Of a stretch of DNA of 64,000 nucleotides, positions 12,739-22,060 are shown piece after piece. The notes beneath the pieces were generated by a model. It was not told the origin of the DNA and made no database searches. It saw only the letters and a list, made by a program, of their open reading frames with translations. A program made the position numbers and the translations under genes. This stretch comes from Diaporthe sp. PMI_573 (lineage: Eukaryota; Ascomycota; Sordariomycetes; Diaporthales; Diaporthaceae), in NCBI GenBank assembly GCA_021399435.1, contig JAJTUP010000020.1, positions 868,001 through 932,000 of the forward strand. The letters are read 5' to 3'. Numbering within the stretch: the stretch's first letter is position 1; each line of letters opens with the position of its first letter.

Positions 12739-13291
12739 GTAGCTGAGGCCTGATCTTGCTCCACAGATCAGTCTCTTGGACGAATCTGGGCACATTTTTG
12801 GTACCAAAGGGATGACTTTGGATTTTGGACTGGGGCAGTGCCAGCATGGATTGCTGAACGGAATCGATATCATACTATCTTACCTGGCGTAAGGCAATGA
12901 AATGATACTTACCCCGATTGAGTGAAATGTGACAAATTGCTAGTGTGGTGCAAGACCAGTCAATTATTCCAGTGGCTGCACATACCTTCACGGGGGATAG
13001 CCGCTAACTACCCTTCGCCGTAGATACAAGAACAGCATCACGGAGCAGTTGAATCATGTTGATGATCCATTGTAGTAAATCTTTTTCAACTGAACAACAT
13101 GGAAATAGGCCCAAATCACCGACTTCCGAGGTTAGGCATAAGTGAACAGCCATGCATCGGCAACCAGTACCATGTCTCTCGTGCCAATGTGCTAGACCGC
13201 GGTATTTTCCTCGTAACTGACTGGGTACCCACAAGTCCCGGCCAGCGATGTGACGATAAATACAATTGCAAATTGCAAACAAAAAAAGTGT
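12739..13291. other. Intergenic region before the tRNA gene
   Basis: About 550 bp between the small gene and the tRNA. No coding region, repeat or signal recognised apart from the pol III terminator close to the tRNA. Confidence 0.45.
13281..13287 (-). terminator. RNA polymerase III terminator of the tRNA gene
   Basis: Seven A residues on the plus strand, read as T7 on the transcribed minus strand, lie four bases beyond the mature 3' end of tRNA-Gly. Runs of four or more T are standard pol III stops. Confidence 0.85.
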
Positions 13292-13362
13292 TGTCATGAA
13301 GGGGAATCGAACCCCTGCCCCAGGCATGGGAAGCCTGGATTCTACCACTAAACTATCATGAC
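13292..13362 (-). tRNA. tRNA-Gly (anticodon CCC)
   Basis: The minus strand folds as a complete 71-nt tRNA without an intron. The acceptor stem pairs GTCATGA with TCATGAC perfectly over seven bases and is followed by discriminator A. The D arm is GTTTAGTGGTAGAATC, and the anticodon stem CAGGC/GCCTG encloses the loop TTCCCAT, giving anticodon CCC, which reads GGG glycine codons. The T arm has AGGGG/CCCCT around TTCGATT. The A-box-like TAGTTTAGTGG and B-box GGTTCGATTCC are both present. Pol III transcribes such genes from these internal promoters. A T7 run follows the 3' end. Confidence 0.95.
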
Positions 13363-13881
13363 TGTCATCAGTTTCGGGCCACGGAAGTACATAAGCCGTC
13401 AGCAAGGGGTGGGACGATGTTCAGTGGGAACACGAGTTGGCGTTGTGCGGAGACGCTATCTCAGGGTGGAGACGGCCATGCACATGCAGCTCCCCGCCCC
13501 TCTCCACGACAGCTCAATGGCTGAATGGCCAAGTCCGCGCTTGGAGAAAAAGAAATGATGCCGGCGCCTGTGGGACGGATAAATCAATAGCGGTATCAAC
13601 ATACTCTTGGGCAAACGATGCGACCTGGTGCACTGCCCAATGTCATGCCAATTGGTTCAGGCACTTATAGCCTGGACCTGGACATCCCTGCGGGGCGAGC
13701 AAGTACTTATGCTCTTGCTCAGATGGTCCTTTCACCTTGAGAGGGCAGTGATAAGTAGCTTCGGATGTGCCTGTACTACCACAAGAAATACAGTGTAACA
13801 ATACCCAATAACGATTTTTACAAGTTCTGCCCACACCGTCCCAAGTTATACGGACATGATATCAACAGGTGCAACTGTGCA
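13363..13881. other. Intergenic region between tRNA and transporter gene
   Basis: About 520 bp containing the tRNA upstream flank and the 3' flank of the leftward MFS transporter. No gene or repeat was recognised. Confidence 0.4.
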
Positions 13882-15293
13882 TCAATGACCCCACTCAACA
13901 ATCTTGGTGATGATTTGACGCCGATAGGTCCAGCTCCTAGCCCTCTTGCCAAACATGTACATAGGGATGGTCGTGAGCACCACGCCCGCCGTGATGGCCC
14001 CGATGACGAAGAAGGCATTGCGCACGCCCTGGGCAATGATCCAGTCGTTGGCGTAGAACGTCAGCCCGAACGCGAACAGGTTCTTGACAAAGTTCATGAT
14101 GGCGAACGCCTCGGCCGCCTGCTCGCGGTGGCAGTCGACAATGTACGTCACGACGCCCGTCGTGCCGAGCTGGACGCCGAGGTTGATCAGGCCCAGGCAC
14201 ACGATGACGGGGACGGGCCAGGCGTCCTGCGCGTAGAGGGACTGGCCCCAGGCGAAGAAGCCTGCGGCGGTGAGGAAGAGGTAGGTGGTCATGATGGGCA
14301 GTCGGAATTCAGGCTCTGGGGGAGCTGTCAGCTCGACGTTGATGGGGATGGAAAAGGGGCAGCGAAGATACACTTACCAAAGATACCCTTGTTCTTCTTG
14401 GACATGAACTTTGCTAGGCCGTCAATGAGAGGTCCGGCTAGGGCCGTGCCGATCAAGGTGGCCACGAAGGAGGACAGGTTCGAAGCACCGACGGCCGTGA
14501 TGGAGAAGTTGTACGGCGGCGCGGAGAAGATCTGCGACAGCGTGATGGAGATGAGCACCAGCCAGGAGATGCACGTCGTGAATAGCAGGGTGGCCCAGGC
14601 CACCATGGGTGAGCCAAGGAAGAAGAACGGGCGGATGAGGGTCCGCCAGAACGATGTCTTGTCCCAGTATCCGTCGTAGGGGAGGAGCTCGCGCACAAAC
14701 GTCTTCTTCGGCTCGTTGCTCAGCTCCGTGTTTGGGCTGGAGGTCGTCTTCTCCTCGGTGTGCTCGAATTGCGTCTTCTTGTCCAGCACCTGGCTGTAGG
14801 ACTTGTCCGTGGTGTCAATGTCGATTGCCCCGTGGCGGTGGTACGCTGACTCGGGCATGAAGAGAACGGTCAGTATCAGTTGCACGACGAACGCGCCGCC
14901 CATTGCGTTGAGGCAGATTCGGTAGGACCCGTATTGGATGATGGCGCCAGCTGTTTATATTTAGCCATCTTGCACTGGTATGACTGATCAGACTATTACT
15001 CACCGATTGGAGAAGCAAGGTTGATGCCGCCGAGCACGCCAAGGTTGAACACAGCAGACTGGAAGCCACGCTCGTGCACGAACCAAATGTCGGCGATGGA
15101 CGCGGGGACAAGTGCCTCCATAGGAGCCATGGCGAAGCCCTGGACCGCTCGCGCCGCGGCGAGGGACCCGAACGACTTGGACTCGGCAGCCCAAAAACAC
15201 GAGACCATGAGCAGGATGGACGTGACAATGTATATCGGCCGCTTCCCGATCTTGACGGCCAGGGTGTTGCAGACCAGACTAGAGACGGCGATG

Positions 15294-15301
15294 GCGACGA
15301 T
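15294..15301. repeat. Left target-site duplication of the hAT element
   Basis: GCGACGAT immediately before the left terminal repeat, identical to 16473-16480 at the other side. Removing the element and one copy restores a continuous reading frame across the transporter exon. Confidence 0.95.
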
Positions 15302-16472
15302 CAGTGATGTTATTGGATTGGAGGCAATTTGGATTGGACTGGATTTGTCGGAAAATGGCTGGACTGGATTTGGGTTTCTCGAAGATTTGGACTGGATTGG
15401 ATTGATTGGCAACCAGCTCCTGGAGCTCCAATGGTCTAACCTGATAAGGCAAGAGCTAAGCCTAATTGAGTGGTCATGAGGAGTCTCCCGTCGCAGCTGC
15501 CGTCGCAGACCACGACACGACGCGCGAACTATCGTTCCGCTATTGGGTTAACATCCAACGCGTGCAGATTGCTACGCTATTAAAAGCACGGAGGCAAACG
15601 CGTCGCTCGCGACTTCAGCAGTCCTTCTACTGTGGCAGACGTGTCTGAACAGTCCACTCACCAGCTACACCATGGCCACTATCTCCAGCTATTTCGGTGC
15701 TGCCAGCGGTCGCCGTCCTGATTCTGACAGAGTTATTCTTGCTCCAACATATATTAGTCCTCGCCCAAACGACCCCGACGGAACCCTGATCGAACCCGAC
15801 GAATTCAAGCTGAATGGGAAGCAATATGTACGCTACTCTGTTGTGGCAAAGTCCCAAAAGCACACCAAGAAAAGGACATCAGTCGTCTGGCAGTATGGTG
15901 AAGACATACAACTCAAGCAGGACCCGACGAAGACGTTCTGGTACTGTTATCTGTGCGAACAGCAGCAGCGCCAACAGGGACTTCCTATTTCCGGCAAGGG
16001 CAATTGTACTACCTTAAACCACCTGGAATCGAAACACCAAATCATCGCTCACGGCTCCGGATGGACGTCATTGAAGCCAGCGAGTGCTTACGAGCTTGGT
16101 ATGGTCGCCCGGAGCAGAAGGCATTTGATGACTCTGCCATCGGTTTGATGGAGGGTGAGGCAGGGAGTACAGTTGGGGCGGATGGGCTGGGTGAGGGAGA
16201 GGAAGGCGGCGAAGATGATGGAAGCGAGAAGAACATACTGGAGACGCAAGTTGCTAGAGAACATGAGCTCCGTAGTTAGGTGGTGTCATAACCCAAGGAC
16301 AAGAACAGTTCTACTCCAAGTCTGCTTATTCAGCGGCTCATTGATTGTCCCAAAAGGGTAAAAATATGAACTGGATCGGTTCTGGATATCCTGGAGGCTG
16401 CCTGTCCCCACGTCTGGACTGGATTGGATCGAGGCTCGGATCCAGCTCCAATCCAATCCAATAACATCACTG
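15302..16472 (+). mobile_element. Non-autonomous hAT DNA transposon, 1171 bp, internally deleted
   Basis: The ends are perfect 21-bp terminal inverted repeats beginning CAGTGATGTTATTGGATTGG, at 15302-15322 and 16452-16472. They are flanked by identical 8-bp target duplications GCGACGAT (15294-15301 and 16473-16480). An 8-bp duplication with short inverted repeats starting CAG is diagnostic of the hAT superfamily. Subterminal copies of a GGACTGGATT-like motif occur at both ends, as expected of hAT transposase-binding sites. Inside is a transposase remnant on the plus strand with the catalytic middle missing, so movement would need a full-length relative elsewhere in the genome. The perfect repeats imply recent transposition. 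Confidence 0.95.
15672..16279 (+). pseudogene. hAT transposase remnant: BED zinc finger joined to C-terminal tail
   Basis: The frame from ATG 15672 encodes an N-terminal region with a BED-type zinc finger. FWYCYLCE supplies CxxC, and LNHLESKH supplies the two histidines; this domain binds transposon ends in hAT transposases. Shortly after the finger the frame runs out at 16148. A second frame, shifted, then carries DVIEASECLRAWYGRPEQ, which resembles the segment after the dimerisation region at the end of hAT transposases, followed by an acidic tail ending at 16279. The RNase-H-like catalytic core is absent. The join lies at roughly 16035-16055, and the deletion changed frame. The product could be a short DNA-binding protein without catalysis. 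Confidence 0.8.
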
Positions 16473-16480
16473 GCGACGAT
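16473..16480. repeat. Right target-site duplication of the hAT element
   Basis: GCGACGAT immediately after the right terminal repeat, identical to 15294-15301. Eight bases is the standard hAT duplication length. Confidence 0.95.
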
Positions 16481-16918
16481 ACATGAGCCCTGGAGGCCGA
16501 GGGTGAACTGTTGCAGGGGGATTTGGAACTGATCAGCGAGCGGTGCGAGGGCGGCTGTGAGCAAAGGACCGACCGCTGCGTGATCGCGTTAGTGACGTGC
16601 CCGAGGTAAGTCTGTATTTGAGATGGCAAAGACACTTGTGTTTGGATCGAGAAACATAGATGGCATACCTCCTACACATCCACAGCCATAGGCTATGGCA
16701 ACCGTGAACATCCTCTTCTTCCATTTCGGCCAGTTATAAGGATCGTTGGGCGAGTCGGACGGCTGCGGGACAAGGACGATCTTCCCGGTCGGGTCGTGCT
16801 TGAGGAAGTTGGAATCGATGCCTGCAGCGTCTTCAATCCCTATATGACCCAGCTCGTTCAAGGGCGACGTGCCGGGCACGTGCTCCAGATGGCGGTCTTC
16901 GAGTATTCCCAAAGGCAT

Positions 16919-17746
16919 CTTGGCTTGGCTCAGGGCGCGTATATCATCAATATGTTTTCTTCTGGGGAAAAAAAAAAGAGAATGAGGACACCACTTGCTT
17001 GGAGAATCTGCCCAGTCGCGACATGACCGTCGTGGTGCCGGGCCCCAGGTTATATCCCGAGAATCACACCCTCCCCCCAACACTGGCCCGTCAACCAAGG
17101 TGGGTTCTGCGGGCCAGGTGTCACCCGTCTGTTTCAGCGCTCTTAGACGTCGCTGTGTAAGCGATTGATCAACCAGGACCCAGCGCCGCCAGCCCCCATT
17201 TTAGCCGAACTCAAGGCAGATCTAAGCATTTCGGGTGCGGGGGAAAGCCGGGGGCGGTGGATCTGGGGTAGACGGGCATAAACCATGTATGCACGCAGGC
17301 GCCCGGGACAACGTTGTTTCGCTGGTACCGCAATATTTCGCTTCACCGGGATGGGTGTGTGATTGCTATGTTATCTCGGATTTTATATTTGATGCGTCTT
17401 CGTACCCCATCCTGGTTGGCCTGCCACACGGCACGCTGTTCCGTCTTGATGCGGTCCTCGTACCGAGCACACCAATTGGACCCAAAGATGCAGTACCGAA
17501 AAGCTTGCTCGGGATTACCAACAGGAGATAGAATGGGAATTTCATCTATTCATCAGCGCCAAGATGCTGACATCGAGCTGTATGGATTGATGAGAATGAA
17601 ATCTGCAAGGGGATGGTGACATTGGGTGAGGGGATTGTCTATTGAGCCGCTGCGGTCATTGTTCCACCAGGCTTATACAAGTCAGATTTATGTATGATAG
17701 GCACCTGCCAGACTTCTTGATTTCTTATCTCTACGACCAGGCATAA
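16919..17746. other. Intergenic region between transporter start and SDR 3' end
   Basis: About 830 bp. It contains the upstream region of the leftward transporter (an A10 run near 16970 lies about 55 bp before its ATG) and the 3' flank of the leftward dehydrogenase. No gene was recognised. Confidence 0.4.
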
Positions 17747-18693
17747 TCAAGCATAACCCAAGCTCCAAAATCTCTCCAAGTTCTTCCTACTATCTTCATC
17801 GACATAGTCATGTGGCGGGCGGAGGGTAGCGCTCTCTCCGTGAATCTCAGCAAGTTCGCCATTCAGACTTGGATCATCCACAAACTTTGTGACACCCTTG
17901 ATCAGCGTTGACATTGGTGTGATGGCCATGCCCTCGAATAGCTCCTTGCTAGGCGCGATATTTGTGACTAGTGCGGTCTTGTCAGCTGAGAGTTTCGGAA
18001 CAACAGGGGAATTGTATATCCGACCTAGTACTGCAGGCGCCAAACCGTTGATCTGGATCTTGTGGCGCTCTACTATCGGTGCAGTAGAGCGAACGAGACC
18101 TATAACGCCTGCCTTTGCAGCTGCATAGAGCGGCGACACTGGGAATGGGTATAGACCGGCGTTGGAAGCTGTGCAGATGATCGAACCTCGAGATGGGCCA
18201 GTCGATGGGTTCTTGTTCATGTAGTGTATGGCAAGTTTCACGGCTGTCGTCCGTCTCAGCTGGGATCCGATATTTCCAGAGTGAGAAACTCACTGTAGAT
18301 AACGCCAGAAAGGTCGACGTCCATGATCTTGAGGTTGGGCTCTTTTGGCTCATCTTCTTCGATGCTTGCCATGGCGCTTCCTCCTTGTTCGGAAATCCCA
18401 GCATTTGCCATCACGATATCGATCCGTCCAAATTCGTTGTAGACATCCTTGAAAGCTTCCGCCTGGTTCTTCCATGACGAAACGTCGCATTTCTTAAACT
18501 GGATTGTGGATTTTGGGTGGTTCTGCGCGACGCTGGAAACAACCTGCTTGCCGACATCTAGGTTCACGTCGAAGACGGCGACGTTGTTTCCCTGGGAAGC
18601 AAAGTGCTCAACCATGGCTAGACCGATGCCGCTCGCGCCCCCTGTCACAATGACAGTCTTTTGTGCATGACCGTTGACTGGATCGCCACTCAT
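17747..18693 (-). CDS. Short-chain dehydrogenase/reductase (15-PGDH-like)
   Basis: Predicted 298 residues, exons 18693-18294 and 18243-17747, with a 50-bp intron (GTGAGT...ACAG) in phase 1. The Rossmann motif TGGASGIG is at residues 17-24, NAG follows a beta strand (ANAGIS), and the catalytic Ser160, Tyr173 and Lys177 lie in TASN and YAAAK. This is a classical SDR that oxidises an alcohol or reduces a ketone using NAD(P). The acidic residue after the second strand (FDVN) suggests NAD(H) preference. Fungal relatives are often annotated as 15-hydroxyprostaglandin-dehydrogenase-like; the real substrate is unknown. The gene shares a 493-bp divergent promoter with a second SDR and lies next to a transporter, hinting at a small pathway. 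Confidence 0.88.
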
Positions 18694-19186
18694 TATAATC
18701 GTCGGAATAGGAATTTTGTTTGATAAGAATTAGTAGAGATCTCTCCAAGCAGCCCACAGAGAAGGAAAATAGAGAATCGCTTGTACGTGTTGGTCTTTTA
18801 GCCTGGTTGGAGCACTTGGCTGTTTGTCCGGGATCTCTCCTCTCCCGGAAAGATATAGTTGACCCGGTCTCCACACGATGATGTCGAGCTGCCGATCCCG
18901 CCGGTTTGGGTGCCGAGACTTTGGGGCTTTGGCTTTCAATGCTTGGGTCGTCAGGAGGACAACCCCGCAGCCACGTCTCGTTTAGTATCGATGCGGGTAC
19001 CTAGTGTGCTTCGGCCGACAAATGATAAACCGAGAGGTCCATATCCTCTTGTCGTGGTGCGCGTAGTGATTCAGACGAGATTGACTCGGTCTCGAGATCC
19101 AGAATCCTACTGTCCTTACTAAACCCAATATCCCCTACACCACACCGTCCTAGTAACGAACCCTTCAGCCCCCACCCAGCTCTACA
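18694..19186. promoter_or_regulatory. Divergent promoter region between two SDR genes
   Basis: The 493 bp separate two divergently transcribed dehydrogenases, so both promoters must lie here and may share regulators. No binding site could be assigned with confidence. Confidence 0.5.
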
Positions 19187-20285
19187 ATGGCCGAGATACA
19201 CTTTTCAGAGGAGGATGCCAATGCGTTAAAGGGCAGGGTTGTTGTCTTGACAGGTGCTAGCTACCACCCATGATCTCTTAAGCCACACAACGCTGACCTA
19301 AAACTACCAATCAAGGCGGAGCGCAAGGCATCGGTGCGGCGGCCGTAGCTTTATACCACAGACATGGCGCGCACGTTTACTTCGGAGACTGGGACGATGC
19401 AAAAGGCAAGGCAGTTGAGCAAGAACTACAATCGCAAAGCACGGGAGGCTCGGTGCATTTCCAAAAGCTCGACGTCCGAGATTACGACTCACAGCTTGCG
19501 CTGTTCGATACCCCGTTTAAGGATCATGGCCGTGTTGACGTCGCCGTGTCCTGTGCTGCTGTAAAGGAGCCAGGCGGGTGGTTTGAACCGGAGGATCTGG
19601 ACTTGGCGACTGTCCGGCGTGTGAGTTGCGCCTGTCTGGACGACTGAATAATTGCAAGTTGACCTTCGCCCTAGGAGCCCCTCCCGCTGAAAGACCACAT
19701 CGACATAAATTTGGTCAGTGTTGTATCATTTTGCCGGATCGCCCTGGCATATATGAAGGCGAGTCATCCTTCAGGCGAGGGCGCAGACTTTTCGAAATCC
19801 ATCGTGCTTGTTTCCTCGATAGCCGGCATCACCGAGGCACCCGGGCTATTCGCCTATTCCCCGGCGAAGCATGGTGTCATAGGCCTCATGCGAGCCCTGC
19901 GGCCGTGGGCGCCGCTGAGATACGGCGTGAGGGTTAACGCACTCTGCCCCTGGGCGACGGACACCCAACTATTAGGTGTGAAAGAGAAGTGGGTGCGAGA
20001 GAAGATGCCTTTGAATACACCTACCGATGTAGGCAAGATCATACTTCAGTGCTCTTCTGATCGGGGGCTCAACGGGAAGGCGGTCTTTATCACGGGTGGC
20101 AGGTTCTTCGACACGGAAGAGGGAGTCGATCGGACACTGCCGCAGTGGATGGGGGAGCAGAACGCGAAAGAGTTTCTCAAGGGCCAAGAGCTCCTCGGAC
20201 TGGTAAGTTCAAGTTATAATTTCTATATCAGTTATTGGGTACTAAACAATACATATCATTGTAGGGAGACGGCTGGACAGATTGA
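19187..20285 (+). CDS. Short-chain dehydrogenase/reductase, second of a divergent pair
   Basis: Predicted 306 residues from four exons: 19187-19253, 19316-19620, 19675-20202 and 20265-20285. All introns are 53-62 bp with GT-AG ends. The first intron interrupts the glycine-rich motif, which reads TGGAQGIG (residues 22-29) only after splicing; this supports the model. An Asp after the second strand (FGDWDD) points to NAD(H). Asn136, Ser172, Tyr185 and Lys189 (YSPAK) complete the catalytic set. The last exon encodes only six residues (GDGWTD) plus the stop. The usual NAG is replaced by CAAV, a mild oddity for a classical SDR. The substrate is unknown. Confidence 0.87.
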
Positions 20286-20539
20286 GCAATGGAGCCGACG
20301 GTGGAGTGGTCAATGAAGGGGAAGCTGTGCAAACCTCATCACCAGTTTAACTGCGAGCAAGTGTTTTGGCGGCTCTGTGATTGTGAGCTGGAATTGATTG
20401 GATGCAATGCTATGATGCGATGTCATGCAGCATTAATACATCTCAATCAGCGAAACTAGGTCTTTCCTTTGCTGCTGATACCTATTTCTCCATCCCTTCT
20501 GTGTCCCTTATTTGAGGGAGTCAGCCTGTCCACCCCAAC

Positions 20540-21289
20540 TTATATCATATCATCTTGCTCATCGTCGGCTCTTTCACAAGACACCCGAGCTGATTCAAAC
20601 GCCATTCGTGCCTCCTCCTCCTCGATCTCCATCTGTTTCGCCAAGCATTCGGTACACAATAGTACCTCAGGCCGATGGCCAATAGGCTTCTTGTCCCATC
20701 CCTTCCGGCAATACTCCTGAAACAAGGCACAGTGGAACTCACTGTCGTCGCCGTAGTGTTGTCGCGTCGCTCGTTTCGTGAGGAATTCTACTCGTCCCTT
20801 GGAGATGTAACAGTTCAAATCCTTGGGCCAACAAGTCTTTCCTTGTGAGTTGGTGACGGTAATGGTGGGGACGCCCGGCTTCGGTTCTGGTGGTTTTTCC
20901 GTCATGGGCTGCAGCATCCATCTTAAACATTCCTTTTCCTTCTTGGGAAGTTCTTGGTGCTGCGTGTCTCCTCGGATGAAATTTTCAACGTTGATCTTTA
21001 TGCTCTGCGGTTGTTCCTGGACGCGGTTCAGCGACACCTTTTTGATCATCTTCGAAGACATTCGCTCGCGGCGAATAAAATCTTTATGTGGTACTGGGAG
21101 GTGACGCAACTCCTTCGCGTGTCGCATGATTATTTGCTCCCAATACTTTGTCGTGTCTTGTTCTTTGGTCCCGGAAGTAGGTTTGCTCACTGCCCACCGA
21201 CGCCGCCGACATCGAGCACTCGGTAGAGGATGACGCCGTGCTGCTTGTTGGTCGGTTCCAGATGTGGGTGCGGACGCGGAAAGTTCCAT
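20540..21289 (-). CDS. Hypothetical protein with Cys-containing C-terminal region
   Basis: A single open frame of 249 residues from ATG 21289. The N-terminal 60 residues are Ser/Arg-rich and low in complexity. The middle is charged and helical, and the C-terminal third contains NCYISKG, then EFHCALFQEYCRKGW and EVLLCTECLAKQ, so several cysteines could bind a metal. It ends in an acidic tail. I recognise no family. A second minus-strand frame just upstream (to about 21458) contains RWTAAQENLLRK, which resembles the start of a Myb/SANT helix. An upstream exon may therefore be missing from this model, and the start is uncertain. The gene converges with the SDR on its left and lies 3' of the Q/N-rich paralogue A. 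Confidence 0.5.
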   Translation of the reverse strand: MELSASAPTSGTDQQAARRHPLPSARCRRRRWAVSKPTSGTKEQDTTKYWEQIIMRHAKELRHLPVPHKDFIRRERMSSKMIKKVSLNRVQEQPQSIKINVENFIRGDTQHQELPKKEKECLRWMLQPMTEKPPEPKPGVPTITVTNSQGKTCWPKDLNCYISKGRVEFLTKRATRQHYGDDSEFHCALFQEYCRKGWDKKPIGHRPEVLLCTECLAKQMEIEEEEARMAFESARVSCERADDEQDDMI

Positions 21290-22060
21290 GGTGGTGGATG
21301 GGTTGATGGCTGGCTCCCGATAACTTGTGATTGAAGAGGTGTGGTTTGAGAGGAAGACTTCGAATTTGGGTCGGGGAACGGCCCCAGATGTTGCCTATTT
21401 TTAAGGGTTCAATTTTTCTCAATAAATTCTCTTGGGCCGCGGTCCAGCGAACTAGCAAGTACGCTACAGAGTGTTACTTCATATCAAACATACCGGCTCA
21501 CAACGGACTTTAAAGAGTAGCATCTTAATGAACACGCCACTTGAACTTAGCGTTGGCCCCAAAGCACACTCCGCAGAAACTTTCAAAACTGTAAAAAATC
21601 AAAGAGTATCATTCGCCCGAAGCGTTACATAGGACGACAGTGTTGATCAGAATATCTTTTTGACAAACTCTATCACTTAACTGCTGTGATGAGTAAACAT
21701 AGTATAGGACTAGCAATGCTGGGCGAGTCTCATATAATAGTATTTATGTGCCAAGAGCTGTGCTCGTAGCGGAAGGGGAAGTTTGTGAATCCGCCTTCCT
21801 ATCATCCCTGCCTCCATCTCACATCTTTCCTTGCAATCCCATCATGGGTGTAGTACTCGCATCGCCGTACCGTATTGTCCCACCCTCTCGTCGCATGATA
21901 TCGTACTGTGGGATGGAAGACGTCTGTCCGTCTTTCTCGATCCACTTCGTACAAAACCCATTATTGCGTCCTCGCCGAGACCGTCTCCCCAAAGATGCCA
22001 CGAGTATGGATTCGCCTTGTCGAAAGCTCCGAGACCACCGCTCCGCCAAATTTTCAACGC

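Larger units (their letters stand above)
13882..16918 (-). pseudogene. MFS transporter gene interrupted by a hAT transposon
   Basis: Four exons are visible: 16918-16669, 16575-15004 (split by the transposon at 16472-15302), 14950-14378 and 14315-13882. Introns are GTATGC...GCAG, GTGAGT...ACAG and GTAAGT...CCAG. Ignoring the insert and one copy of the 8-bp duplication, the frame is intact at 550 codons including the stop, a normal size for a 12-helix major facilitator. The N-terminus has DPYNWPKWKK, typical of DHA1/Hol1-like drug:H+ or polyamine exporters. A conserved helix 2-3 loop with AVKIGKRPIY follows the insertion site, and a helix-rich C-terminal half ends near EWGH. The transposon sits inside a predicted transmembrane helix. 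Translation entering from upstream hits stops in the element, so the product should be truncated at about one helix. The rest shows no decay, so the knockout is recent. The substrate is unknown. Confidence 0.85.

Noticed and set aside
12735..12767. Second intron in the small gene (GTGAGT to the next CAG)
   Set aside because: It would be about 32 bp, below the usual fungal minimum, and the following exon ends after a few codons.
15302..15465. In-frame reading from the transposon into the downstream transporter exon as an alternative N-terminus
   Set aside because: The continuous frame through the terminal repeat lacks a signal of its own and would give a transporter without its first helices.
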